Source: an uncultured Fretibacterium sp.
Lineage (GTDB): Bacteria > Synergistota > Synergistia > Synergistales > Aminobacteriaceae
Reading direction: 5' to 3'
NCBI GenBank assembly: GCA_937911045.1
Contig: CALEPX010000013.1
Span: 1 to 64,000, forward strand
Length of the DNA stretch: 64,000 bases
Shown: positions 8,501 to 15,949 of the stretch, one piece after another
Layout of the letters: the number at the start of each line of letters is the position of its first letter
Numbering within the stretch: the first letter of the stretch is position 1
Notes under the pieces: model-generated
What the model saw: the letters and a program-made list of their open reading frames with translations, nothing else
The model's database searches: none
What the model was told of the DNA's origin: nothing
Made by a program: the position numbers and the translations under genes

Positions 8501-10859
8501 TGAAGGTCTCGATCTCGAGAATCTAAGCGTTACAAATTTTGTGCTAACTGCCAATCAAAGCGCAATAATTATTTCTGATGCAGGAACAAGTATTGTGAAA
8601 TTCACTGCCAATGCTAAGAAAAGCGTGAGTAATGACGTGCAGCTTGTGCTTCAGAAAGACGGTCTCGACAGAACTTTCCCAATGTACACTGATGACGGCA
8701 AAAATTTCGAGATCAATATCGAATTTGCGAGCAGCGATTTAGGAGCAATGACGGCATATTGTTACACCCCGAATAACAAGAAGCTTTACGTGTCAAATAT
8801 ACTTCAGTTCTCGTGCATTCAGAATTTAGACAACGTTGACATAACTGAGATAAGTTTCTTCGGAACAGATACGCTCTACACAAACGTAAATTCAGGAGTG
8901 CCGGCTGGTTTGTACGCGATTGCGAGTGATGGCAGCATGTATGATGTCTCGTCACCGTTACTCGGAACTAAATGGACTTTCGAGTATCCCGAATTTGCGA
9001 AAGTGAATGATGCTGGTTACGTCGTTGGATTACTTCAAGGCTACACGAATTTAACGGCTACGTATCAGAATTTGAGCGCGTCAGTGAAAGTTGATGTCGC
9101 AGCAGCGATTGCATATCCAGAAATTCCTGATGACCCCGAAGAGCCAGACGAACCCGAAGAAATTGCTCCGAAAATTTTGACGACGGAACTTACCAACGGT
9201 GTTTTGAAACGCGAATATTCTTTCCAAATCAACGCGAATGGAACTTCTCCGGTAAATTTCACAGCCAAGAATCTCCCGACCGGATTGAAAATCAGCGAAT
9301 CGGGCTTAATCTACGGCACTCCGACAAAGACTGCTACGAATAAGAAATTCACAGTCACAGCAACGAATAATTACGGGAAAGTTACGCAGACGTTCACGCT
9401 CTCAGTTCTCGAAGCTCCGTCAATCACAACAGCAAGTCTCAAAACTGGAAATTCCAGCAAAAATTATTCACTCACACTCAAAGCTAAAGGCACGAAGCCG
9501 TTATCTTGGGACATAGAGGGACTTCCGAACGGTCTGACATTCAACGCAAGCAAAGGCACTATCTCGGGCAAAACTGATTTGTACGGAACGTTTCCGGTGA
9601 AAATCACGCTCTCAAATCCAGTTGAATCCGTCACGAAAACTATGGATCTCACGATTAAAGGCGTTGCTCCGAAAATTTCTGCTACACTCCCTAGCAAGAA
9701 ACGCATTCACGAAGATTACAGCGTCACGTTCACAGCGACAGGTTCAGTTCCGATTACTTGGACTCTCGATGGAAATTTACCGGATGGATTGAGCTTCGAT
9801 GCAAATTCTGCAACATTGGGAGGAGTTCCTGCTGAAACTTGCAAAAACGTAGCTCTGATTCTCACGGCTTCAAACGATGTCAAGAAAGTCTCGAAAACTC
9901 TCAAACTCACGATTACGGGCGATGCTCCGAAAATTAACACGACGAAATTCGAGAACGGAATCATCGGCGAAAATTATGTTTCACAAATTCTGGTTTCTGG
10001 TGACGCGAAATTGTCTGTTCAGGCTACGAATCTTCCGAACGGTCTGACATTTGACGAGAACACGCGCACAATCTCAGGTGTTCCGGAGAAAGAGGGCAAA
10101 TTCAAGGTCAAGATTACAGCAGAAAACGGCGTGAAGAAAGTTACGAAGACAATCACGCTCACAGTCGGCAGCCTTCCTAAAATTCTCACGGACGCATTAC
10201 CCGACGCTACACTCAACAAATCCTACTCGTTCAAACTGGATTTCTCCGGCACAAAAACCGTAAAAACCTACGCAGCCGGACTTCCCAACGGTATCAAACT
10301 CAGCATAGCAGGAAAATTCTCAGGCAAAACAAAAGCCTCGGGAGATTTTGACGTTACGATTACTGCGAGAAATTCGTTCGGTGAAGTCAGCAAAAATTTC
10401 ACGCTAACTGTCAGCGAAAGTTCTGTTGCAAAATCACAAGCTCCTGTACGAGAATCTACGGAAATTCTCACGCCTGAAGATTCTGAACTTGAAGCCGAAA
10501 CCGCAACTCAATCGCAAAAGATCATAACCGGAAATTCACGCACTCAGGAAAATCTCACATCACAGGAAATTTCACAGCTTGATAATTACGAAATAATCGC
10601 AATTCTTCCTGAAATCGAAGTCTCAGTCAGCGGACAGTATGATTTCAAAGTCGAACTTAATGATAACGCTGAAATCGGCGCGAAATTATTCTGGTTCGCA
10701 TTCCCTGATGAGCCGTCTGAAGATGATGAGATTGTGGATTTTCTTGACGAGAACGGAGCATATATCGAAACAGTCCCCGAAAATCATTCGCTGACAGTTT
10801 CACCTTGGCTGAACGTTGGGAAAATTTACAGACCGGTGATCGCCGTGAAAGCAAAATAA
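5541..10859 (+). CDS. Giant secreted protein: LRR repeats, lipase-like (pseudo)hydrolase domain, five He_PIG Ig-like domains
   Basis: 1772 residues. The ATG at 5541 follows GGGAGGT and begins a signal peptide ending in CSTAWA (about residue 26). Residues about 111-280 hold eight 21-residue leucine-rich repeats of the LxVSGCTALxxLxC type. About residues 520-940 form an alpha/beta-hydrolase of the lipase type: APVIMLPGMFNPGG (oxyanion strand), then VIAQGMGGLIVRE where active lipases have A-H-S-M-G-G, later SVPHMGTPLA, DMFVPVNSA and FRHSTLC (His928). The nucleophile Ser is replaced by Gly624. An acidic Pro linker precedes five He_PIG domains (about residues 1207-1626), each with a NLPxGLxF core, and a C-terminal domain without a transmembrane anchor. 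It is probably a surface adhesin or binding protein; catalysis is unlikely. It stands alone between a promoter and a terminator. Confidence 0.85.
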   Translation: MRKQIRIFLAVWVLVISAFFCSTAWADVSLSAFPDPAFRDILERYDRGYEIYDYESGRWVSVGYKDGVLSDREIANMPAKIVIYAAIQSLEGSQSLTGHTIELHYNGDSATLDLSGCTALTYLSCGGSLQLTSIDVSGCTALTYLQCTYHQLTSLNVSGCTALQTLNCEFNQLSSLNVSGCTALQTLYCYGNELTELDVSECAALTYLDCQNNKLISLDVSGCTALTRLDCRVNELTELDLSHNGMLTSLNCSYNKLAELDLSHNTALTDVNAGNQFLDGLKINVTSRGYEVDLKDYVSHIENISSVENASNYNAENGITVLLQPMDVKYHYQTHSPSDSLMYVTIKTHLHVEVLEDSSDTFTFGVIGISSISNDVYLDRHGSVIDEEYIYRHELNRVFGCTADGNSRLILNVQNDKPGTVTFFYSDSDGITLERLTDRTKLHSGSAIETCNLKYDPDYGYRNHKAMYYDQHQASAVLIAPESFPHDKNFPSDTFNVRVKFTPDDGSESEEHDLELTIEAAPVIMLPGMFNPGGFTNVFAAASILASAVNPGDSQHTFARIQQELLDRGFKKEHIAFWDHNGRQGIKNLVGRDYNHLFTILATMFDRYAQEGIVCTKADVIAQGMGGLIVREFLNEANKSNADDANNWSVRSYRQGMIHRVINISVPHMGTPLANVLTGDFSVLHNVAIGNDALAQTALWLLHNKYLKIYSDPFLKEIAVGSDFLNNLPLPANVPMHFVYGDVKGYLDSFEEIKDTAFMLLDLAKFAKSAGKNIDKLKKLDEYSDFVQFRNIVENSNPKNSVEMLQAINKLDDKILLRLPGQQKAIIWDMMTNKEIRAFALSFADMVYQNPILTHLIQIAQAVNDVRDALNPITLAFNLFPAMQRVIFSDQAHDMFVPVNSAIAGLQEYSTGFPEPGTQSWMDWRFRHSTLCQQGDVAYAVATILRRNDMNDFAILKKPVSLSSPAKVSSSAQRVKANSTDYGELNLEGLDLENLSVTNFVLTANQSAIIISDAGTSIVKFTANAKKSVSNDVQLVLQKDGLDRTFPMYTDDGKNFEINIEFASSDLGAMTAYCYTPNNKKLYVSNILQFSCIQNLDNVDITEISFFGTDTLYTNVNSGVPAGLYAIASDGSMYDVSSPLLGTKWTFEYPEFAKVNDAGYVVGLLQGYTNLTATYQNLSASVKVDVAAAIAYPEIPDDPEEPDEPEEIAPKILTTELTNGVLKREYSFQINANGTSPVNFTAKNLPTGLKISESGLIYGTPTKTATNKKFTVTATNNYGKVTQTFTLSVLEAPSITTASLKTGNSSKNYSLTLKAKGTKPLSWDIEGLPNGLTFNASKGTISGKTDLYGTFPVKITLSNPVESVTKTMDLTIKGVAPKISATLPSKKRIHEDYSVTFTATGSVPITWTLDGNLPDGLSFDANSATLGGVPAETCKNVALILTASNDVKKVSKTLKLTITGDAPKINTTKFENGIIGENYVSQILVSGDAKLSVQATNLPNGLTFDENTRTISGVPEKEGKFKVKITAENGVKKVTKTITLTVGSLPKILTDALPDATLNKSYSFKLDFSGTKTVKTYAAGLPNGIKLSIAGKFSGKTKASGDFDVTITARNSFGEVSKNFTLTVSESSVAKSQAPVRESTEILTPEDSELEAETATQSQKIITGNSRTQENLTSQEISQLDNYEIIAILPEIEVSVSGQYDFKVELNDNAEIGAKLFWFAFPDEPSEDDEIVDFLDENGAYIETVPENHSLTVSPWLNVGKIYRPVIAVKAK
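5872..6375 (+). repeat. 63-bp tandem repeats encoding leucine-rich repeats
   Basis: Eight 63-base units, each starting near a GTGAGTGGxTGTACAGCTTT-like block, encode the 21-residue LRRs. Central copies (about 6001-6240) are the most alike, so copy number could vary by slippage or recombination without breaking the frame. The last two copies have diverged to the LDLSHN type. Confidence 0.85.
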
Positions 10860-10872
10860 TTCTGAATTGCAG

Positions 10873-10904
10873 ATTCTCTCGTGAAATGCGGGAGAATTTT
10901 TTTT
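10873..10904 (+). terminator. Intrinsic terminator after the surface protein gene
   Basis: ATTCTCTCG (10873-10881) pairs with CGGGAGAAT (10889-10897) around a 7-base loop, followed by seven T's (10898-10904). Confidence 0.85.
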
Positions 10905-10917
10905 GCAGAAATTATCG

Positions 10918-10946
10918 TTTACAAACCCTGAATTTATGGCTATTAT
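10918..10946 (+). promoter_or_regulatory. Predicted promoter of the rhamnose operon
   Basis: TTTACA (10918-10923), 17-base spacer, TATTAT (10941-10946); the rhaB ATG is at 10983. No rhaR/rhaS-like regulator is in the window. Confidence 0.65.
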
Positions 10947-10982
10947 GCTGTAACAAGTGAAGTGATATTAGGAGCGCGAACT

Positions 10983-12260
10983 ATGAATTATTATCTTGCA
11001 ATAGATATTGGAGCTTCATCCGGGCGTCACATAATCGGTTGGCGAAATCATGACGGCAAAATCGTAACAAAAGAAATTTATCGCTTTCAAAACGGAATGG
11101 TTCATGAAAACGGGAGTTTGATTTGGAATATTGATGCGTTGTTGTCTCACGTTAAGTCCGGCATTGACATCGCAATCGAAAATTATCCGGATAAAATCGC
11201 AAGTCTTTCGATTGACACTTGGGGTGTGGATTATGTTTTGCTGGACGGTGAACGGGAAATTCTGCCGTGTCACGCTTATCGTGATTCGCGAACAGAAAAA
11301 TCAATCCCCGAAGTTCACAAGATAATCCCATTCGAAGAACTTTATCGCAAAACCGGAATACAATTCCAGACGTTCAACACGATTTACCAGTTATATGCGG
11401 ACAAACTCGACGGCAGGCTGGAACACGTCACGGATTTTCTGCTCATGCCGGAATATTTGCTTTATAAATTATGCGGCGTAAAATCTCACGAATACACAAA
11501 TGCTACAACTGGCGGAATGGTCAATGCGTTCACGTGCGAATATGACCTCGAAATTGTCAGAACGTTGGGATTGCCCGAGAAATTATTCTGCAAACTCGAC
11601 AAACCTGCCAAAATTATCGGCGAATATAACGGCATCAAATGCACACTCTGTCCAACACATGACACAGCCAGCGCAGTCGAAGGCATACCGATGAATGGCA
11701 ACGAGATTTACATTTCGTCCGGTACTTGGAGCTTGTTGGGCGTGAAATCTCCAGAGCCAATCACAACTCAAGAAAGCTACGAATCTAACTTCACGAACGA
11801 AGGCGGCGTTAATTATATTCTATACCTGAAAAATATTACGGGAATGTGGCTGGTGAATCGTTTGCGCTCGGAGTTGTGCCCGGGAAAAGATTTTTCGGAA
11901 ATAGTGACTGACGCGAAGAATAGCAGATTTGATTTCACGGTTGATGCTAATGACGAAGATTTCCTCTCGCCTAAGAGCATGAAAGAAGCTTTTGACTCGA
12001 AATTACCCGAACCTGCGAAAACTGCGGCGGATTATTTCAGATGTGCGTACAGATCACTGGCCGAAACTTACGCGCACGCTGTCTGGAATATCGAACGCAA
12101 CACCGGCAGAAAATATTCTGAGATTTATATCGTCGGCGGCGGTGCGAAAAATGATTTCCTGAATGATTTAACAGAACAGGCAACTGGCAAGAAAATAATT
12201 GCTCTCCCGATTGAAGCTACAGCGTTGGGCAATTTGAAAACACAAATGAATGCGCTATAA
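10983..12260 (+). CDS. rhaB: L-rhamnulokinase (FGGY family)
   Basis: Phosphorylates L-rhamnulose to rhamnulose-1-phosphate in the cytoplasm. The 425 residues begin MNYYLAIDIGASSGRHIIGW (phosphate-1 loop, RhaB-type D-I-G-A-S-S-G-R), followed by SIDTWGVDYVLLD and AYRDSRT (substrate region), and ISSGTWSLLGV and YIVGGGAKNDFLN (ATPase core, adenosine motif). AGGAGC precedes the ATG at 10983, preferred to an ATG 21 bases upstream. The next genes are rhaD and fucO, so this unit handles rhamnose breakdown to DHAP and propanediol. Confidence 0.93.
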   Translation: MNYYLAIDIGASSGRHIIGWRNHDGKIVTKEIYRFQNGMVHENGSLIWNIDALLSHVKSGIDIAIENYPDKIASLSIDTWGVDYVLLDGEREILPCHAYRDSRTEKSIPEVHKIIPFEELYRKTGIQFQTFNTIYQLYADKLDGRLEHVTDFLLMPEYLLYKLCGVKSHEYTNATTGGMVNAFTCEYDLEIVRTLGLPEKLFCKLDKPAKIIGEYNGIKCTLCPTHDTASAVEGIPMNGNEIYISSGTWSLLGVKSPEPITTQESYESNFTNEGGVNYILYLKNITGMWLVNRLRSELCPGKDFSEIVTDAKNSRFDFTVDANDEDFLSPKSMKEAFDSKLPEPAKTAADYFRCAYRSLAETYAHAVWNIERNTGRKYSEIYIVGGGAKNDFLNDLTEQATGKKIIALPIEATALGNLKTQMNAL

Positions 12261-12334
12261 ATTGAGCTATACGGTGAATAATGCTTCAGTGAAGTTTTGA
12301 GTAAGAGATTATAGCAAGAGAGGATAGTTTGAAC

Positions 12335-13147
12335 ATGAAAGATATTTTGACAGCAGAGTTTTTGGTCGAGATGATCAGAACTACGACGAACATGTACAAT
12401 CATGGCTGGGATGAGCGTAACGGCGGGAATATTTCGATATTGCTGGACGAATCCGAAGTTGCGGAATACGGCGATGTGAATCGAGTTTTGCGGACGATAC
12501 CGACTGGCTTCAAGACACCGGAATTGAACGGCAAATATTTTCTCGTGACCGGGACAGGGAAATATTTCAAGAACGTACAGTATGCTCCGGATGTAAATCT
12601 CGGACTTGTGAAGATAATCGATGACGGAATGAACGCGCAATTACTCTGGGGATTTTCTGACGGCGGAAAATTTACGAGCGAATTTCCCGCGCACATGATG
12701 AGCCACGCTGCGAGATTGTCAGTTAATCCTGCGAATCGTGTTATCATGCACTGTCACCCGACGAATATTTTGGCTATGACTTATATTCACACACTTGACG
12801 AGAAAGAATTTACGCGAACGTTATGGCAGATGTGTACGGAATGTATAGTCGTGTTTCCGGACGGAGTGAATGTTTTGCCATGGATGCTTTGCGGCACGAA
12901 TGAAATCGGAGAAGCTACGGCTGAGAAAATGCGGACTGCTAGATTAGTCGTCTGGGCGCAACACGGATTGTACGGAGCAGGAGCTGATTTGGACGAGGCT
13001 TTCGGATTGATTGAGACGGCGGAAAAAGCTGCGGAAATTTACCTGAAGATCGCACACTTGCCACTCGTGAACACACTTTCTGACGAGGCGATGCACTTAC
13101 TCGAAGGCAGATTCGGCGTGAAAGCTCGCGAGGGATATTTGTCGTAA
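12335..13147 (+). CDS. rhaD: Rhamnulose-1-phosphate aldolase
   Basis: Class II zinc aldolase that splits L-rhamnulose-1-phosphate into DHAP and L-lactaldehyde. The 270 residues start MKDILTAEFLVEMIR and carry GWDERNGGNISI (phosphate-binding loop), EFPAHMMSH (catalytic Glu), HCHPTNILAMTY (two zinc His) and WAQHGLYGAG (third zinc His). Length matches the E. coli enzyme. AGAGAGGA lies 10 bases ahead of the ATG; a TTG two codons earlier is possible. It follows rhaB by 74 bases with no terminator, then fucO. Confidence 0.95.
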   Translation: MKDILTAEFLVEMIRTTTNMYNHGWDERNGGNISILLDESEVAEYGDVNRVLRTIPTGFKTPELNGKYFLVTGTGKYFKNVQYAPDVNLGLVKIIDDGMNAQLLWGFSDGGKFTSEFPAHMMSHAARLSVNPANRVIMHCHPTNILAMTYIHTLDEKEFTRTLWQMCTECIVVFPDGVNVLPWMLCGTNEIGEATAEKMRTARLVVWAQHGLYGAGADLDEAFGLIETAEKAAEIYLKIAHLPLVNTLSDEAMHLLEGRFGVKAREGYLS

Positions 13148-13163
13148 ATTATTAACAGAGAAA

Positions 13164-13186
13164 CTCAAAAGCAATGACGCTTTGAG
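13164..13186 (+). other. Intercistronic hairpin between rhaD and fucO
   Basis: CTCAAAAGC (13164-13172) pairs with GCTTTGAG (13179-13186) with one bulged A and a 6-base loop. No T-run follows directly, so an RNA-stability or processing element is more likely than a terminator. Confidence 0.4.
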
Positions 13187-13220
13187 CGAATAGATATTTT
13201 TTAACAAAGGAGTTTTTATA

Positions 13221-14369
13221 ATGGCAGACAGAATAGTCTTAAACAACATTTCCTATCATGGGAAAGGCGCAATCGAGAATATCGCGAAAGAACTCAACGC
13301 TCGCGGTAAGAAAAAAGTTTTCGTTTGTACGGACGCTAGCTTGGTGAAATTCGGCGTGTCGAAGAAAGTCACGGATTTACTCGACGCAGCCAAGATTGCT
13401 TATGAAGTTTACTCGGACATCAAGCCCAATCCGACAATCGAGAACGTTCAGAACGGTGTCGCAGCTTTCAAGAAGGCTCAGGCTGATTCAATCGTTGCAA
13501 TCGGCGGCGGCAGTGCTATGGATACGGCGAAAGCAGTCGGAATTATTATTAACAATCCGGAATTTGCGGACGTTCGTTCACTCGAAGGAGTTGCCCCTAC
13601 AAAAACTCACGCTGTATTCACAATCGCAGTCCCTACGACAGCAGGCACAGCAGCGGAAGTTACGATTAATTATGTCATAACTGACGTCGAGAAGAAACGC
13701 AAATTTGTCTGTGTCGATACGAATGACATTCCCGAAATCGCAGTCGTCGATCCTGATATGATGGCTTCAATGCCTAAAGGGCTAACGGCTTCGACAGGAA
13801 TGGACGCTCTCACGCACGCAATCGAAGGTTATATCACGAAAGGTCACTGCGCAATTTCCGACATGTTCCATCTTGAGGCAATCAAGCTAATCAGCCACAG
13901 TCTCAGAGGTGCAGTCGCCGGAACTGATGAAGGTCGTGAAGGAATGGCTCTGGGGCAATATATCGCTGGAATGGGCTTCTCGAACGTCGGTCTTGGGATC
14001 GTGCATTCAATGGCTCACGGATTATCGGCACTCTATGACACTCCACACGGTGTAGCTTGCGCGATTATTCTGCCGTACGGTCTTGAATACAACGCTCCTG
14101 TCGCAGGCAAACGCTATCGTGCAATCGGAAAGGCTATGGGTGTTGACGGGATTGATTACATGGACGACGACGAAGCAACTAAAGCCACGATTGCAGCCGT
14201 GAAAAAATTGTCGGTCGATGTAGGAATCCCAGCGGATTTGAAGGGCATTCTGAAGGAAGAAGACGTGCAGTTCTTATCGGATAGTGCTTTTGCTGATGCT
14301 TGCTGCCCGGGAAATCCCAGAGACACAAACGTCGAGGAAATCAAAGCGTTGTATCGCAGCATGATGTAA
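13221..14369 (+). CDS. fucO: Lactaldehyde reductase / propanediol oxidoreductase (iron-dependent ADH)
   Basis: Group III alcohol dehydrogenase reducing L-lactaldehyde to 1,2-propanediol with NADH, disposing of the aldehyde made by RhaD during anaerobic growth. The 382 residues contain the nucleotide loop AIGGGSAMDTAKA, VPTTAGTAAEVT, and the metal ligands in TGMDALTHAIEGY (Asp, His), HSMAHGLSALYDTPHG (two His). AAAGGAG precedes the ATG. The terminator at 14428-14474 ends the operon. Confidence 0.93.
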   Translation: MADRIVLNNISYHGKGAIENIAKELNARGKKKVFVCTDASLVKFGVSKKVTDLLDAAKIAYEVYSDIKPNPTIENVQNGVAAFKKAQADSIVAIGGGSAMDTAKAVGIIINNPEFADVRSLEGVAPTKTHAVFTIAVPTTAGTAAEVTINYVITDVEKKRKFVCVDTNDIPEIAVVDPDMMASMPKGLTASTGMDALTHAIEGYITKGHCAISDMFHLEAIKLISHSLRGAVAGTDEGREGMALGQYIAGMGFSNVGLGIVHSMAHGLSALYDTPHGVACAIILPYGLEYNAPVAGKRYRAIGKAMGVDGIDYMDDDEATKATIAAVKKLSVDVGIPADLKGILKEEDVQFLSDSAFADACCPGNPRDTNVEEIKALYRSMM

Positions 14370-14424
14370 TTCACGCGCTTGCATGTGAAAAGCTGAGATT
14401 CTGAAGATTCGACCTTCAAGAATC

Positions 14425-14474
14425 AAAAACGAGTACATAGCCTTAAATATTTTTAGACTGTGTACCCGTTTTTT
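14425..14474 (+). terminator. Bidirectional intrinsic terminator between fucO and the convergent pseudouridine synthase gene
   Basis: AACGAGTACATAG (14428-14440) pairs with CTGTGTACCCGTT (14458-14470) apart from one mismatch; T6 follows on the plus strand (14469-14474) and A5 at 14425-14429 gives a T-run for the minus strand. A second hairpin at 14397-14424 (GATTCTGAAG with CTTCAAGAATC) stands next to it. Confidence 0.8.
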
Positions 14475-14489
14475 AATGCGAAAATTTTC

Positions 14490-15893
14490 TTAATCTACAT
14501 ACATAATCCTGTCGTGAATGAAATTTCTGAAATCTTCCGGGATTGGAACTCTGAAGCGCATTCTACGTTTCATAGCCGGGTGATTAAATTCGAGCTTCCA
14601 TGAGTGCAGCATAGCTCGCGTGTCAGTAATGTCAGATCCGTACAGAACATCGCCCACAATCGGATGACCAAATGCTGACAAGTGCGTGCGAATCTGGTGA
14701 GTTCGTCCGGTAAATAAATCGCATTGCAAGAGTGAGAAGCCTTCCATGCTCCAGAGAACTTTGTAGCCGGTGATTGACGGTCGTCCGCCTTCGACTACTG
14801 CGCGCTTGAGAAAATTATTCGGGTCTCGGTCAATCGGTCCGGATAATACGCCTTCAGATTTTCTCGGTGTTCCGTGAACGAGTGCCAGATATTGCTTTTT
14901 GACTTTTCTGTCCTTGAAGACTTTTTTCAAGCTACGGAGAATATCGTTAGTTCGAGCCATGACCATAAGACCTGACGTTGAAGCATCGAGCCTGTGAACT
15001 ACTCCGGGACGCACAAGATCTCTCATTTGCGCCATATCCGGGTAACGATACAAAACTCCATTGACCAGAGTTCCGCTCCAATGATCCGGTGCAGGGTGAG
15101 CGACTATTCCCGCAGGTTTGTTCACGACAAGAATGAATTTGTCCACGTAAACTGTTTCGAAATCGATTGGTTCTGGCTTGACCTCGTTGATAATTTCCAG
15201 TTTGTCGGCTTCGGGCAGTCTCACGTTGAAATAATCATTTATAGCGACTTTAGTTGACGGTTTGAGTTCTTTATCGAGATCAAATCTGTACTTGACATAT
15301 CTGTCCTCGATCAATTTCTGCGCGTAAGTTCTCGACAGATTGTATTTTCCAGCGATGAACGTGTCTAATCTGTCATAATCTTTATCAGCGACGACTCTTG
15401 TTCTGAAGTATTTTGGGGGCTTATATGGTTTGCGTGGTTTTTCTGGTACCGGCTCACTGGGTTTCTTGAAAAACTTTCGATTGCCGGGGTTCTTCTTGAA
15501 GAATTTCTTCTGCGGCTTCTGAAAATACGCTTGCTCCTGAGTCTGATCCTGATTCGAATCTTGTGCTTGCTCTGGTTCTGATTCTGGTTCGGGTTCAGAT
15601 TCTTCGGCTTCAGTTATAGTTTTAGCAGTCTTGCGAGTACGTGTAGTCTTAGGTTTGGGAGCTTCTGATCCAGATTCAAGTTCTTCGGCTTCAGTTATAG
15701 TTTTAGCAGTCTTGCGAGTACGTGTAGTTTTAGGTTTGGGAGCTTCTGATCCAGATTCAGATTCGGCTGCAGGCGTTACGTCCGTAGTTTCCGGTTTGTT
15801 CTTGCTAGCGAGAGAGCGTCCTAGTTTTTGTGGAGCTGGTTCTGGTGTCTCTGTCTGTTCGCTAACGTTGTCGATAATGTTTTCGTTTTCCAT
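14490..15893 (-). CDS. RluD-type 23S rRNA pseudouridine synthase with a long low-complexity N-terminal extension
   Basis: Isomerises uridines of 23S rRNA (RluC/RluD/RluA group). The first 160 or so of 467 residues are an unusual tail: acidic and Pro/Gln-rich, with a duplicated 27-residue block containing KPKTTRTRKTAKTI, then Lys/Phe-rich KKFFKK patches. An S4 RNA-binding domain (RLDTFIAGKYNLSRTYAQKL) follows, then the catalytic HRLDASTSGLMV (catalytic Asp) and LFTGRTHQIRTH. The ATG at 15893 is preceded by AGAGGGA at 7 bases. Last gene of the mreBCD-CDC48 unit; it ends at a bidirectional terminator. Confidence 0.9.
   Translation of the reverse strand: MENENIIDNVSEQTETPEPAPQKLGRSLASKNKPETTDVTPAAESESGSEAPKPKTTRTRKTAKTITEAEELESGSEAPKPKTTRTRKTAKTITEAEESEPEPESEPEQAQDSNQDQTQEQAYFQKPQKKFFKKNPGNRKFFKKPSEPVPEKPRKPYKPPKYFRTRVVADKDYDRLDTFIAGKYNLSRTYAQKLIEDRYVKYRFDLDKELKPSTKVAINDYFNVRLPEADKLEIINEVKPEPIDFETVYVDKFILVVNKPAGIVAHPAPDHWSGTLVNGVLYRYPDMAQMRDLVRPGVVHRLDASTSGLMVMARTNDILRSLKKVFKDRKVKKQYLALVHGTPRKSEGVLSGPIDRDPNNFLKRAVVEGGRPSITGYKVLWSMEGFSLLQCDLFTGRTHQIRTHLSAFGHPIVGDVLYGSDITDTRAMLHSWKLEFNHPAMKRRMRFRVPIPEDFRNFIHDRIMYVD
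15600..15761 (-). repeat. 81-bp in-frame tandem duplication in the pseudouridine synthase gene
   Basis: Two near-identical 81-base copies start at 15600 and 15681, differing at only a few positions. They encode the repeated 27-residue block of the N-terminal tail, indicating a recent duplication. Confidence 0.9.
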
Positions 15894-15949
15894 ACATAAT
15901 CCCTCTACTTTCTCTATCAATATCTGTTAATCATATTCGTAATTATACA

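Noticed and set aside
12125..12640. A 171-codon minus-strand frame across the rhaB/rhaD junction
   Set aside because: It is antisense to two well-supported genes, has no ribosome site and no family motifs.
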